Notes: a model not told the origin generated them from the sequence alone. A DNA stretch of 64,000 nucleotides from Endothia cerciana (GCA_026119935.1 JALRMH010000048.1:228086-292085); one strand, 5' to 3'; shown: positions 45,747 to 57,094, numbered from the stretch's first letter. Program-made: numbers and translations.

Positions 45747-46177
45747 AGTTCCCTATTCACTTTTGTCCTTCCTGACTCAAAATAGACACAGGCTGGCTTC
45801 CCATCCCCGGGCCACCCCACGACAACATCTCCCAGGTGCACATCCTCCAGCGGGTTAGTCGGAGGGCCGGGGCGGGGCACGCCGCCGCCTATGCCGGCCA
45901 GGACCGCCATTTTGATATTGGGAAATGGTCTGAATAGCGAGCCTGTCACATGGCCGGCGTTGACATTGCCCGTCATCCCCTGGGGGCAGGTGACGAGGAC
46001 GACGTTGTGGCCCGCGACCGTGCCACATATATAGGTGTTGTCGTCGTACGCTGCATCGTAGGAAGGGGACTGGTGTTCCTCATCGAGCATCAGGCGCGAC
46101 GGTAACAGCTCGAGGTTCGCCACAGGGCAGATCCAGGCGACGTGGTAGTCCGTCCGCTGCAGTTTCGTGTATGTCAT
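45704..46177 (-). pseudogene. Nucleoside phosphorylase-like N-terminal domain of an NLR gene (truncated)
   Basis: From ATG at 46177 the frame reads DYHVAWICPVANLELLPSRL, DDNTYICGTVAGHNVVLVTC and MAVLAGIGGGVP, the PNP_UDP-type domain that begins many fungal NLR proteins. It ends prematurely at about 45704, where the following frame carries ankyrin-like repeats instead of an NACHT/NB-ARC domain. Such genes belong to allorecognition and innate-immunity-like repertoires. Expected full length exceeds 900 residues; only about 157 remain. Confidence 0.8.
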
Positions 46178-47427
46178 CGTCGGCTCCGGTCCGCCGGCGA
46201 ACAAGACTCGGCTCGTGCAGGGCGTGCAGAGCAAGGGGCTGGCTGAGAGTGACTCAAAAAAAGGACATACAGCTGCTATAATGAGCGATTTACTTTTTTT
46301 GGAATGATGAGGGTATATGAACCTTAGTTTCAGTATCATTCAAGATTGGGCTTTGGGAAAGCAATGTAGAAGACGGGCTAAAGGGAAACTGTTTGGAGGC
46401 AATCGCTGCGCCTCTTTTTACTCCGCCGGCCTTCCAACTTCCAGCCCCCTTTTGCCCCCTCAATATACACGTCAGCCGCCGAAACGCCTCGTACATGCGT
46501 AGATGAGGCATACATCCGGGCAGAGCAAGTTAGCCTGCATGTCTGATACTCGCTTCCATCGATGGGACTTTGGCTAGTGTTTTTCGTAGTCTCCAGATGC
46601 AACAAAAAAGACAACGTTGTGCTGCATTCATTACACCCCCAATCAATGTGCCCTATAGGCATAGTGCATCTCATATAGCGCTGAGCTGGAAGGTGTCAAG
46701 ACTGTGTTTCCAGTAGCGTGGCGAAGGGAAATTATGCCTAGCTGATTGGCGTAGTCGTATACAACCAAGTAAGTTTATAAATGGACGGGAATTCCCTCAG
46801 AAGGAGGTCAGACAATCCACTAGCTTTCTTGAAATCATGATGTCAATATTTTGCTTGCCAACCCTACATCAGCATTGATAGTTATGGCCAGGCTTAGGAC
46901 AACAACCTGCAGAAGTGGCGGATGAATTCTGCAAGCATTAGCAGACTGCTACCGACGATAATAATCTCACCCTCCATAGCTTACGCCATTTCAAGACTAC
47001 TCACCTACTCAGCCTCCGATTTTGGAAGCTGAGATTGCTAGGATAGGCTGTTTGATATACTAGGCTAGTTTCGGTCTGAACTATAATCTGTCGCCTTGTG
47101 ACAGATTAGGCTCAAATAACACCAAAAGAGATCAGCATGTTCTCGATGTGAATATATCTATCACACAGGAATTAGTGCTAGACCTACGAAATCTGCTCAA
47201 GCAATACAGTACGTATAAATGGTAATGCATATCTACTACAACTAATAAATTTATTCTATCAGATGAAGGCATAATTGCCTTTAACACTATTATAGCTGTA
47301 GAGACATGTTCGCTTATAGACAACAAGAAGCAGGCCAGCGCGCGAACTCAGTTTAACTTTGTCTGAGATATACAAAACAAGGTTGTGATCAAGACAGACC
47401 TCAGTTCACGAACCCGGACCGACCCAT
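46178..47427. other. Lower-GC region, no gene recognised
   Basis: 1.25 kb with short open frames only. AT-rich around 47100-47300, perhaps decayed transposon sequence. Confidence 0.5.
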
Positions 47428-47949
47428 TTCAGCCCTGACTGTGCAGGGTAGAAATAATAGATATAAAAATACCTGAAAGGGTCAGAGACTAGCTAGATTG
47501 AGATTAGAGAACAAGCAACAATTTGACACTCTCCTCCATCATGGTCCTGGAGAGGACTAGAAGAGCCCTCGCAGCGTATTACACCAGCAAAATTGATCAA
47601 AACGAACTCTAAGAATACCTTGACCTGTATAAACCCTAAATTACTCGAAGAATACCGATATCTTCCTGAGGACCTACTATCATGCCTATAGATCTACATC
47701 TATCTAACCCTTTCAGCTGATTCGTTATAATCTCCTTAAACGACTCTCACTGATCTTGAATACCTAACAACGCAGTTAGATTTCGAGACCCGGTTCGGTC
47801 GTAGAGGCAGGGAAAATAAATAGATGCTGTAAGACGTGGGTAAGAAGTATAATGTTGACAGACAGTTCTAGAAAAGCGATATAAGGGACTTTAAGTTGGT
47901 CTAGTACTCTGGAAATGTAGTTCTATACGGTATCAATTTGATTTACATA
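47428..47949 (-). repeat. Right copy of the ~525-bp inverted dispersed repeat
   Basis: The complement starts atgtaaatca and ends cagtcagggctgaa, as in 33190-33715, with nearly equal length. Shared tracts include CACTTTCCAG-like variants of the GTAGTTCTATA region and GTTCTAGAAAAGCGA. Homology stops at the same inner base on both copies. Confidence 0.85.
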
Positions 47950-48779
47950 TAATGTTGTAGTGGGTGGTAACTTGGCCTGTCAGGCGCAGGTCTGCATATG
48001 GCACCACCCCCTTATATAGAGGGTAGCTTTTCAGGCTGTAAATTTTTTTTTTTTTTTTCAGACCTAGACTTATAGAAAGCATAATAAAAAAAGAAATAAA
48101 ACAAAACCCCCTTTCCCTTCTCCGTTTTCTGTCCACACTCAATGCACCGTCGAGTCGCCGATTTTCCAGGCCCTAGGGCGTCTGTCCTGCCCTCTTTCTA
48201 AAATGGCATGCTAGGGTTGACTAAGCCCTCTGCTACCTCTACTCTGGGTTGTCACGTCGTGCGACTGCGTCCGAGCTCCGGCTCATTGTCGAGCAGAATA
48301 GACGGATACAGTGTCATGTATACAGACTCCAGAGGTCGGCCTACCGCGGCGATGCATGAATGGATGTCCGGGACGGTGTGTCCGGCTGACAACACCCATG
48401 TAGACAGGCTCTATGAGTAGCTTACTCCGACTCGAGGGGTACGTACGAGGTTTGGAGGGGCACCAGCGATGAGCTCCAAGCACGAGTCCTAGATCCCCAC
48501 CTCCCTCCACCCCTTGGTCCTTTTCCACAGGCTCATATACTACTCAGGCGAGAGCTTGGTCGGCCCTGGGCGGGCTCGGAACCCATCCACGAACCCTCAT
48601 TGCGGCGAACAAGCATAGGCGGTCAGGGAACGACACGGTCTTGGCGGCTTGACCATGCGTCGTCGGGACGGTCACTGCAGTATCTGGGACGCCATCTGCC
48701 GGGTGGCACTTCTTCCATGGACCTGACGTAGTAACATTTTGACGGGGCTCGTCTACAAGCAGAACTCTCACCTGCCCGC
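47950..48779. other. Intergenic, border of the island
   Basis: GC content rises back to the level of the conserved region. A T-run lies at about 48042-48058. No gene recognised; includes the 3' UTR of the uS2m gene. Confidence 0.5.
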
Positions 48780-49093
48780 TCACAGCCGGAGCTGCTCCAT
48801 GATTGCACTGACGTCCTTGTCATCACCCTCGACGGCCTCAGATCGGCCCTCCCCACCCTTCTCGCCAGCCTCCTCCTTTCCTCTCTTGGCCTCAGCGGCC
48901 TTCGCTATCCACCTCGCGATGTCGCCCGGGTTCCTCCACGTGCAGAGGGCCTTGGCGGCATCCGCGAGGCGCCTCTTCTGCCCGCGCTCGCCCGCGCGGC
49001 CCAGCACCCCAGCGATGACGCTCACGGATCTCAGACTGTTCAGGCGCGCATTTGTTAGCACAGGGACAGACAACCCCAGTTCACACACACACG

Positions 49094-49136
<43 letters not shown>

Positions 49137-50212
49137 CCTTCGGTCCCGTGAGAGACACCGCGGGGGGGGAAGGGGGGGAGGGACCCACCTGTCATCGTTC
49201 CCGGGGATCGTGTACGTCACCTGTGTCGCGTCGGCGTCCGTATCGATCAGCCCGATCGTCGGGATGTTCTCCTGGGCGCACTCGTGCAGGAGGGTGTAGT
49301 TCTCGAGCGGGTTCAGCACGACCACCAGCTCGGGCATGAGCGGCCGCCTCTCGAGCAGGTGGGCCTCGAACCCGGGCAGCGTCCGGTCCCTCTCGTCCAC
49401 AACCTTGAGCTCCTCCCTGCCCAGGATCTGGTCCCGGTTCGTGATGGTCCCCGGGACCCACTTGGAGAAGAGGTGGCACGCGCCCGCCAGCTCGGCCGCC
49501 CGCGCCGTGACCTCCATCTGGCCCTTGCGGTTCCCCACGAACAGCATCAGGCCGCCCAGGTACGCGACCTCCTCGACGACGCGGGCGGCGCGCCGCAGCG
49601 AGGCCGCGATCTCCTCCAGCGAGATGATGTGGATCCCGGCCCGCACGCCGTAGATGTACCGCTGGTTCGCCGGGTTCCACAGCGACGTGTGGTGGCCCAT
49701 GTGGCACTGCGCCGACATGAGCAGCTCCAGCGTCACGTCCTCGGGCCGTGGGGGGTCCTGCAGGAGGCGCGCGGGCTCGAACCGCCGCTCGACCACGGAG
49801 CCCAGCCTGCCGATCTTCTCGTCGAACGCCTCCTTCCTCCTGAAGTTCTCCACGATGCGCTTGTCGACCCTGACGCGCTTCTGGCGGTTCCAGAGGGCCA
49901 TGGGCGAGGCGGTGGGGACCTGCCAGAGGGGCGCTGCCGCGGCGGGCTCGGTGGCGGTGTCTGGTGCGGAGGAGGACAAGGGGCCTGCTGGGTCGGCGGT
50001 CTGGGTGGTGGGTGCCGGAGGGGGCTCGGCATAGGCTGTTGGGAGGGGTGGTTGGCGCCCGTCTGTCGCGAGGGCGCGGAGGCCTGATGCTCTCGATGGT
50101 GCTGCGAGGGCCTGGCGGCCTGGGGGGTTGGAAGACGTCAGCATGTGCAGGATCAGTGGTGTCAGCATGCGCGGGCCTTACCATGCCGCAGGGCCGCGCT
50201 CCTTAATATCAT
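48780..50212 (-). CDS. mrp4: Mitochondrial small-subunit ribosomal protein uS2m (MRP4)
   Basis: Three exons, 50212-50182, 50119-49189 and 49035-48780, encode 405 residues. The 31-nt first exon is inferred: it gives MILRSAALRHGRQALAAPSR, a good mitochondrial presequence, and removes an implausible alternative start. The uS2 core is clear: LLMSAQCHMGHHTSLWNPAN, YIYGVRAGIHIISLEE, VGNRKGQMEVTARAA, WVPGTITNRDQ, PELVVVLNPLENYTLLHEC and NIPTIGLIDTDADATQVTY. It joins the mitoribosomal 30S-like head/platform. Intron 2 (153 bp) holds a (CT)n microsatellite and a CTAAC branch site. The C-terminal extension is charged and typical of fungi. Confidence 0.94.
49096..49135. repeat. (CT)n microsatellite in uS2m intron 2
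   Basis: About 20 CT units. On the coding strand it reads GA repeats within the intron. Confidence 0.95.
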
Positions 50213-50910
50213 GGTGGCTGCTGAGGCTCACGCTGGGGGTGAGGCCTGGAGGTTGGTGAACAGGGCGTGGTCCAGAGCTGGCATCATTTTTGGCGGGCTC
50301 ATTCCGAAAACTAGCAGCAGGCCTGCTACGGACGTTCTCTGTGTTGCGATTCGCTAGTGCGCTTGGGGTGGGGAGGTGGGCCCACTCGACTCACCCAGGG
50401 CGGGGACCGGCCAGGTGACGACCTGCATATGCAATCCTGCCCTGCGGGATGGCCTTCGACGGATAGCATATAAAGATGGAAAAAAAACCATTAAAAACCC
50501 CCCCCCCCCAACCAAAACCATATCCCAAGACAGGATGCATACGATGTAACGGCAGAACTATCCATCCAAGCCATCGCTTCGCTCGGCATTGACCACACAC
50601 ATCAAGATGCACACCGTGCTTCCCTCAGCGTTCCGGAACACAAAGAGTCTCGACGCTTGAGGTCCACCAACGGTTCAGCCCACCCTGCTCACCAGAAGAA
50701 CTTCTTGCACCATCCTCGGGACCACCCGGCTCAAGGCTGTCCCGAAAAAGAAGAGAAGAAGAAAAAAAAAAGGGGGGGGCCTTCAGCGTGGTTGCAATCT
50801 ATCGTAACAAAATCGGGATTCACTTCTGAGGCCTGCCTCACCCGGGAGAAATCACCCTAGATCGCCACTCGGCCTCATCCGCCCTCTCCCACCACTGCCT
50901 TCAACTCAGA
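50213..50910. other. Divergent promoter region
   Basis: About 700 bp upstream of uS2m (-) and the small candidate gene (+). C-run at 50500-50509 and A/G-rich stretch at about 50747-50778. No other gene seen. Confidence 0.5.
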
Positions 50911-51206
50911 ATGGTGCCTCCTCTCAGAACCCTCATAGCCGAGTCATCACCGCATACTGACCCGTCTTGTTGCCAGGCTAACTTTCCCAACCTGCGGAGG
51001 CTCTTCATCGAGGCCAGGACCGATGACGAGGAGAGGGAGGTCTCGCGGAAAGCTGTCCGTCGGCCCCCCTCATACACTTTTCCCACTTCCCACATGCCTG
51101 GCCGAGGCTGACCGACGTTGCCGCACAGTTCTACAACGCAGTCCTCTTCATGGGTTCCGTCGCTATCTTCAGCTTGATCGCGCAGAGGATGAACGCCACG
51201 AGATGA
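50911..51206 (+). CDS. Candidate small single-pass membrane protein, 68 aa
   Basis: Two exons, 50911-51039 and 51129-51206, would encode ...ANFPNLRRLFIEARTDDEE followed by FYNAVLFMGSVAIFSLIAQR and a stop. The 89-bp intron ends GCACAG with a CTGAC branch site, but its donor (GTCTCG) is weak. A further 63-bp intron may separate the ATG at 50911 from ANFPN (acceptor TTGCCAG at 50976, branch CTGAC), which would make the protein about 48 residues. A single hydrophobic segment at the C-terminus suggests a small organelle membrane protein. Family not recognised. Confidence 0.45.
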
Positions 51207-51503
51207 CGAGGCTGGACGTTACCAGTTCAAGGCGGGATAAGACGAGATATGAGGCCGTAAATATGCTTCATTGCTATTGATGGATGCTCGAGCCAAATAT
51301 TACTCGTCAATGCGATGCTCGGGTTATGTTACACGCATCCGAGACGAAAGCAAACTAGACGTTAACAAGATGCTGCTCCTCTCTCCCCTCTTCAGAGGCG
51401 TCCTTAGGCCGAAAGACCTGGTTCGAGGATCAGTGACTTTTCGTGGAAACGGTCGGTCGACGCGTTTCCGTCAGAGAGGGCCTCTGCCGTCGTAGTGTCC
51501 TCA

Positions 51504-53359
51504 TCAGTCCGAGTCACTATCGTCGTCCCCCAGGAATGCTAGCTCTGGCCTGACCTTCCTTCGTCGCGCGCCACCATTGGGCGCATCACTGTCCTCATCT
51601 TCGTCATCGTTGGCACCATCCGTTCCAAACTTTGTCTGCGCCCTGTTCTTTTCCACACCGCCAGTCTCATCCTCATCATCTTCATCGCTCTCCTCCCTCA
51701 GATTCTTCCTCGGGGCCGCACCTCTCCGTCCCCTGCCCGTACTGCCCCAGAGATCATTCATCTCATTCACCGCCTCCAACTCCTTGGCCAACTCCCTCCT
51801 CTCCCTGATCTCCCGAGCCTTCGCCTCGCTGAACCGACCGTCCATTCCAACATCCCGCAGCAAGTCGCGCAGGTGCTTGATCCTGGCCTGGGAATCGTCG
51901 CCAAACTTCTTCAGCTCGATACCCCAGATCTTGCGGACGCCGCACTTCACCAGCTGTGCCTGGAGCTTCTTGATCTCCGCGTCGTCGGGCGACAGGTCCT
52001 CTGCGGGGGTCTTACGTCCCTTGGGGCCGCCTGCCGCCTTCTTGGCTGCCGGTTCTTTGGATTCGCGCTTCCCCTTTGCCGGAGGCTCATCGTCAACCAC
52101 CGAAGACAGCTCGCTGGAATCGTCGTCGTCCTGACCGGTCTTGGCGGGCGCAGGCTCCTTTGACTTGCGCTTCTTCTTGGGTGGAGGCTCGTCGTCGATG
52201 ATGGAGGATAACGAGCTACTGTCGTCATCTTTGTCTTTAGCGGCTGTGGGTGACTCGACCGCTTCGGTGTCACCACTGGGGAGATCAGCCACCGGCGGGT
52301 CTTTCTTGTCGGCTCGAGGAGCCTTCTCGCCATCGTCGTCCGATTCTGCTGCGTTGTTCCTGCGCCCTCGAGGCTTGGCCTTCTTCGCCTTGGGCTCCGA
52401 AGCCTGAGGTGCATCCTCGTCTTCGTCGTCGGAAGCAGCTCTGCGCTTGCGGCCACGTGCCACCGGCTTCGTCTGCTTCTGCTGCTTCTTCTTGGGCGTA
52501 ACCTCTTCCGAGTAGTCCTCCTCCTCGGGGCTCGACTCGCTCAGCTCGCTCAGCTCTGACTCGTCAGATTCGTCCTTCGGCTTTTGCTGCTGTTTTCTCT
52601 TTGGCGCACCCTTCTTGGGCGCCGTCTTTTTCGGGGCGGCTCTCGCGCCATTCCCCTTCTGCAGTGTTTTCCGTTTAGGGATCTCGTCCTTTTCCAAGTA
52701 ATCCTTCTCCTCACCGGGGCTCGGCTCGCTTGGTTCGCTCAGCTCTGATTCGTCGGATTCGTCCTTCGGCTTTGGCTGCTTCTTCTGCTTTGGGGCGGCC
52801 TTCTTCGGTGCGGCCTTCTTCGGTGCGGCCTTCTTCGGTGCGGCCTTCTTCGGTGCGGCCTTCTTCGGTGTGGCCTTCTTCGGAGCAGCCTTTGCGCCAC
52901 TCTTCTTCTGCTGCACTTTCTTCGGTTTGGGAACCTCTTCCTCCTCCTCCTCCTCCTCGGGCGGCGTGATCTGCGAAGACGCGGCGGCACTCTTCTCGGC
53001 TTCCATGAGCTCGTCCTGTTCCGTATCAGAACACATTAGCCCCCGTCCCATGCCCCATACAGTCTACTCCACCTTGCGCAAGATCAAGAGCGGACGCAGG
53101 AGGATATTTGAGAACACCCACCCGGGGCGGGAGGGGACGTGGGGCACGGCAGGAGGGCTGTTACACTTACCACCTTCTCCTTGATGATGGCCTTCGACCG
53201 CCCCTTCCACTCCGCAGAACTGAAGAACCCGCTCGCCAGCCTGTTCTCCGCCTCGGCCATCTTGCGCACGTTATTCACAGACAGCTCGTCCCTGTCGGGG
53301 CCCGAGAAGAGCTCGCGCACCGTCGCGACCAGCAGGCCCTCGAGGGCCGCGTCGTCCAT
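51504..53359 (-). CDS. DEK_C-domain chromatin protein, HIRIP3/CHZ-like
   Basis: Exons 53359-53171 and 53015-51504 (155-bp intron, GTAAGT...ACAG) give 566 residues. Residues about 5-60 form a DEK_C domain (VRELFSGPDRDELSVNNVRK ... AIIKEKV). A long low-complexity middle has six KKAAP-type repeats, many SDESELSE blocks and Lys/Arg runs, indicating a disordered nuclear protein with likely CK2 sites. The C-terminal segment about 404-490 (EIKKLQAQLVKCGVRKIWGI, RIKHLRDLLRDVGMDGRFSE) resembles the conserved C-terminus of HIRA-interacting protein 3, which binds H2A/H2B. Predicted histone or chromatin factor. It lies 1.6 kb from the Hpc2 gene, another HIR-related gene, on the same strand. Confidence 0.85.
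52801..52890. repeat. 15-bp tandem repeat encoding KKAAP
   Basis: Six nearly identical 15-bp units (ttcttcggtgcggcc on the plus strand) inside the chromatin protein gene. Copy number is likely to vary among strains. Confidence 0.95.
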
Positions 53360-54933
53360 CGTGGGCGGGGGGGGGGGGGAGGGGGGCGACCTGTGCCCCG
53401 GCCGGATAGGCAAGGTAATTTGGTCTTTTCGTGTGATGAGATATCGGGGCACGAGGTGTCCCGCGTGCCGACGTGGCAGGGTCTCACGCTCAGCCTTATG
53501 TGCTTGGGCGGGCGGGTGGGTGGGTGGGAGCGTGCGCGCGCGCGCAGGCTAGACTCGCTGGTCGTTGAACGGTCTGGTAGTAGATGGACGCAGAGGTGGA
53601 ATGCGACGCGCAGTGGAACGAGACAATGATAAGGCGGGCTGTAGACTTGCACGGAGAGCAGTGGTGATGAAATGGCTAACCCACAGGTTCTCAGCTTGTT
53701 GCAAGAACCAAACAAAAATGGAGTATCAAGCGGCCAAGGATTCAGAGGCAATACATGATGCGCAATGATTCAGTGTTGGGTCTGCAGTCGCGTCGTGAAG
53801 CACACACACAGAGAGAGAGAGGGCGAGGGCTGTTGGTCCAGATGTGAGTTGACGCGCCCAGGCGAGGCCAGGCTGGGTGGGGCTGGTCTTTAGCTTTGTT
53901 TCTGCTTGGCGCTCGTGGAAGCTGCAAGCTACCATAGTACTCCTGTACTTACTACTGATATTGCTATGTACTATGCTATGCAGGTGGCAGGCAGGAGCGG
54001 CAGGGGTCTGCCGGCCGAGGTCAGTACATTGCCGAGTCGGCAGGCCGGGTGTGTTCTCTGTGCAGGAACTCCGCAGAAATCCGTGCCTCCTCCTCCAGAC
54101 AAATCTTGTCACCCACCTCAAGTAAATGACATATCGCCAAGGACAAGGCCAAGGACAAGGACAAGGACAAGGACAAGAGAGGCGTACAGGAATGATTTGA
54201 GACCTAAGCCGATTGAGCATTTTACCAATAGCCACAGTGAAAGCCAGGTAGGCATGACAGGTTTGTGCAAAGACCCCTCTTACACCCTCCGCTCGAGAAG
54301 GCTCAGGTATTATAAACAATACATCCCGACGCCTCCTTTCGTCACCTTCCCGTCTCTCTCTCATCTGCAATGAAGAAAATCAAACCCGTAGCGATCCGCC
54401 AACCAATCCGTAAATGCCGTGATAACAAGGAAAAGAATTGTGTCTCCATCAAAACGCCAGCAATTCTCTCAGTAACCGATGCAGATGAAGGGCCAGTCCC
54501 GAAAGGAGTCTCACAGCCTTTCTCTAGAACATGCTTGTCAAACGCCCGCCTGTCTCTTCTAGAGCCGTATCATCGAGACAATATTCTGGCCTCTCGTTCG
54601 TCGTAGACCATGCCGGCCTTGCAGCATCCATCCCACATGGTGATGGCCCGAGTCTGTGCAAGCTGCACTAGTCCGAGCCGTGGAGTGTGCCTGCCTGGAG
54701 ACCGACCTCGTGCTATCCGTCCAATTCGTTTTGGTAGTAATTTAGTCAACGCAATGCCCGCCTGGCATGTCGACGCGGTAAAATCCCGAGGGGTGGGCTG
54801 GTCTGCCGCGAGGAGTTCCACGTTCACGCCGAGTTGCCGCACCGAGACCGGGACGCCCACCACGGCTGTTCGGTTCGGGGCATTCACCATGTGGCCCCTA
54901 AGCCACGGCGAGGTGCTCCTGCATCGACCCATC
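53360..54933. other. Intergenic with short repeats
   Basis: 1.6 kb between two minus-strand genes. It holds a CA/GA run at about 53798-53822 and AAGGAC repeats at about 54137-54178. Open frames up to 214 codons show no recognisable protein. Promoter of the DEK_C gene and 3' UTR of Hpc2. Confidence 0.5.
54137..54178. repeat. (AAGGAC)n hexanucleotide repeat
   Basis: About seven imperfect units. Confidence 0.9.
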
Positions 54934-57094
54934 CTACTGGTTGACGAGGAGACCGGCGCCGAGCCCGGCGGACAGGGACGGGACGGGCGCGCTGGGGCCG
55001 GCGAGGCCCTGCAGCAGGCCGTACGAGCCTGCGTTGCTGCTGGCGCTGGTGCTGTTGTTGCCGCCCGACTTGGACGCGACCGCCTTGGCCATGTTCTCGC
55101 GCTCGGCCTTCTCCGACTCCATGCGCTGTTTCTCGAGCTTCGTGATGCGTGGCTTGCGGGTGGTCGTGCCGCCGCGGGAACCAGGACCACCACCGCGGCC
55201 GCGGCCGCCCTCAGCGCCGCCTCGGCCTCCCCGTGAGCCGGGACCGCCGCCACGTCGTCCTCCGCGTCCTCGCTTGGGTGCGCCGTCACTATTGAGGCAT
55301 GGTCAGGATCGATTATTGCGAACACGGGGTCGGGGAAGGGGAGGATGGTAGGACGTACTTAGCAGGAGGTTTGGGGGCCTCAGGAATCAGAGGGCCGCTG
55401 TAGACGAAAAAGCCGTCCTTGACGGCCGCGGCCTCCTGCTCCCACAACATCTCCGAGTCGTCGACGAAGTCATCCTCCTTGTCGTACTCATCCTCACGCC
55501 AGTTCCTCTTCTTGCGCTTGGGCTTCTCGGGGGCCGTGGCATCAGCACCGCTCGTCTGGCCACCGTTGTTGCCCATGCCACCCATCTCCACATTAGAATT
55601 CTCGTCATCACTCGCGGCGTTGTTGAAGTCCGGGTCCTCCTCCTCGGCGGAGTCGCGGCCGGACTGCTGCTTCTCGAGAGCGGCCGAGGCAGCGGCGATG
55701 CGGGCCTTGCGCTCGCGGTCTGCGGCCTGGCGGGGGTGCAGGGCGTCCCACCCGTACTTCTCCTCGGCGAGCCGCATGAAGTTGATGTACTTGTTTGACT
55801 CGCCGTTCAGAGGGATGTTGATGACGATCGAGGGCGCATCGAGCTCCTCGCCGGGGGCGGCCTTGCCGAAGTCGAGAATCGACCGGTCGCTGGATGTGCC
55901 TGGGAGGGGTGGGATGTCGGGCAGTGCGTTCTTCAGGCTGCCCATCTTCGGGGATGACGACGCGGAGGAGGCCTTCTTCTCCTTGCGCGTCTGGGCCTGC
56001 ACGGCGGCGATCTTCTTCGACGGCGCGGGCACGGTTGCCGGGGGCGCCATGGACTTGTCGGTAGGGGCGGCCGCCTTGGATGACCCTGCTGCCTGGGGCG
56101 GCTGTGGCATCAGCGGGGGGGCGGCGGACTCTTTGACCTCGACGGCGGCCGGCTTGGGCGCCACAGAGGACAGGGATGGCGTGTCCTTGCGTGGCTGCTG
56201 GGACGGCGTGGCCGGGAGGGAGCCCGGCTCCTGGAACCGAGGCTGGGCGATGTGGAAGGACGCGTGGCCAGTGGTGGGAGAGACGACCTTGGGGGCGACT
56301 GGTGGGTCGACCAGGCTCGAGATGGAGGGCGAGGCGCTTGCCCGGTTGGGCATCGAGCTGGGAGCCCGAGGGGAGGACAGGCCGGCAGTGCCGTAGGGGT
56401 CGCGGGAGACCATCGTCTCCCGGACCGGATCGTAGCTGGAGGACCGCACAGGGTCAAAGGCCATTCGGACCGGGGCGGCTGGTGCAGGTGGCGGTGGTAG
56501 TGGTGGCGGGTCGTCGTTCAACAAAGACATGATGCCCTCCCGCTTGGGCATCTTTGCCGGGTTGGGCTGGTGGCTGCCGGTGACACCAGGGGAGCTGGAT
56601 GCAGCCGCGGGTCTGATGGAATCCACCTCCATGCGCATGGAGGCCAGCTCGGCAACCTTGGGCTGCTGGAGGCCCGCGGGGGCAGCAGGCGGTGCATCGG
56701 TCTGCCCGCCGTCACTGTCCTGCGTGGCGGCCTTCCGCTTGCGCTGGACCGGCGGCGCATTGGGATCCCTAGGCTTGCGAGGCTTGCGGGCCTTGGGAGG
56801 CTCCACGATGGGGGTGCCGTCGGGGTTCACTTTTGGCTTGACGGTGCTACCAGGCTTCCGGCCGGGCTTCTTTCTGGGCAGCCCCGCGGCAGTCAGGGGC
56901 ACATTGGGAGGCGGAGGTTGTGGGGGAGCCATGACACCGAATCGAGGACCACCGGCAGTATCGACGACAATCTCGTCCATATCAATATTGGCTCGGCCCC
57001 GGTTGAGGTGAGAGGGCGAGGCTGGGTTGCTGATGGAGCTCGCGGGAGGCGAGGACAGGGAAGTGGGCGAGGAGCTAAATGCACGCATGGCCAT
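54934..57094 (-). CDS. hpc2: HIR complex subunit Hpc2 (HUN/ubinuclein-like)
   Basis: Exons 57094-55359 and 55288-54934 (70-bp intron, GTACGT...ATAG) encode 696 residues. The HUN domain near 525-575 is diagnostic: RNWREDEYDKEDDFVDDSEM followed by LWEQEAAAVKDGFFVYSG, the segment that contacts Hir/HIRA and H3.3-H4. The N-terminal half is Pro/Ser-rich with basic KPGRKPGST and KARKPRKPRDP motifs (AT-hook-like); exon 2 begins with a Gly/Arg-rich tract and ends with a coiled-coil-like KLEKQRMESEKAERENM. The HIR complex deposits histones independently of replication and represses histone genes outside S phase. An internal ATG two codons on (57088) is an alternative start. Confidence 0.9.

Noticed and set aside
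33190..47949. A single LTR retrotransposon spanning the two 525-bp repeats
   Set aside because: LTRs must be in direct orientation; these are inverted, and the interior contains host-type genes.
49284..50087. 267-codon plus-strand frame opposite uS2m
   Set aside because: Antisense shadow of a conserved mitoribosomal gene.
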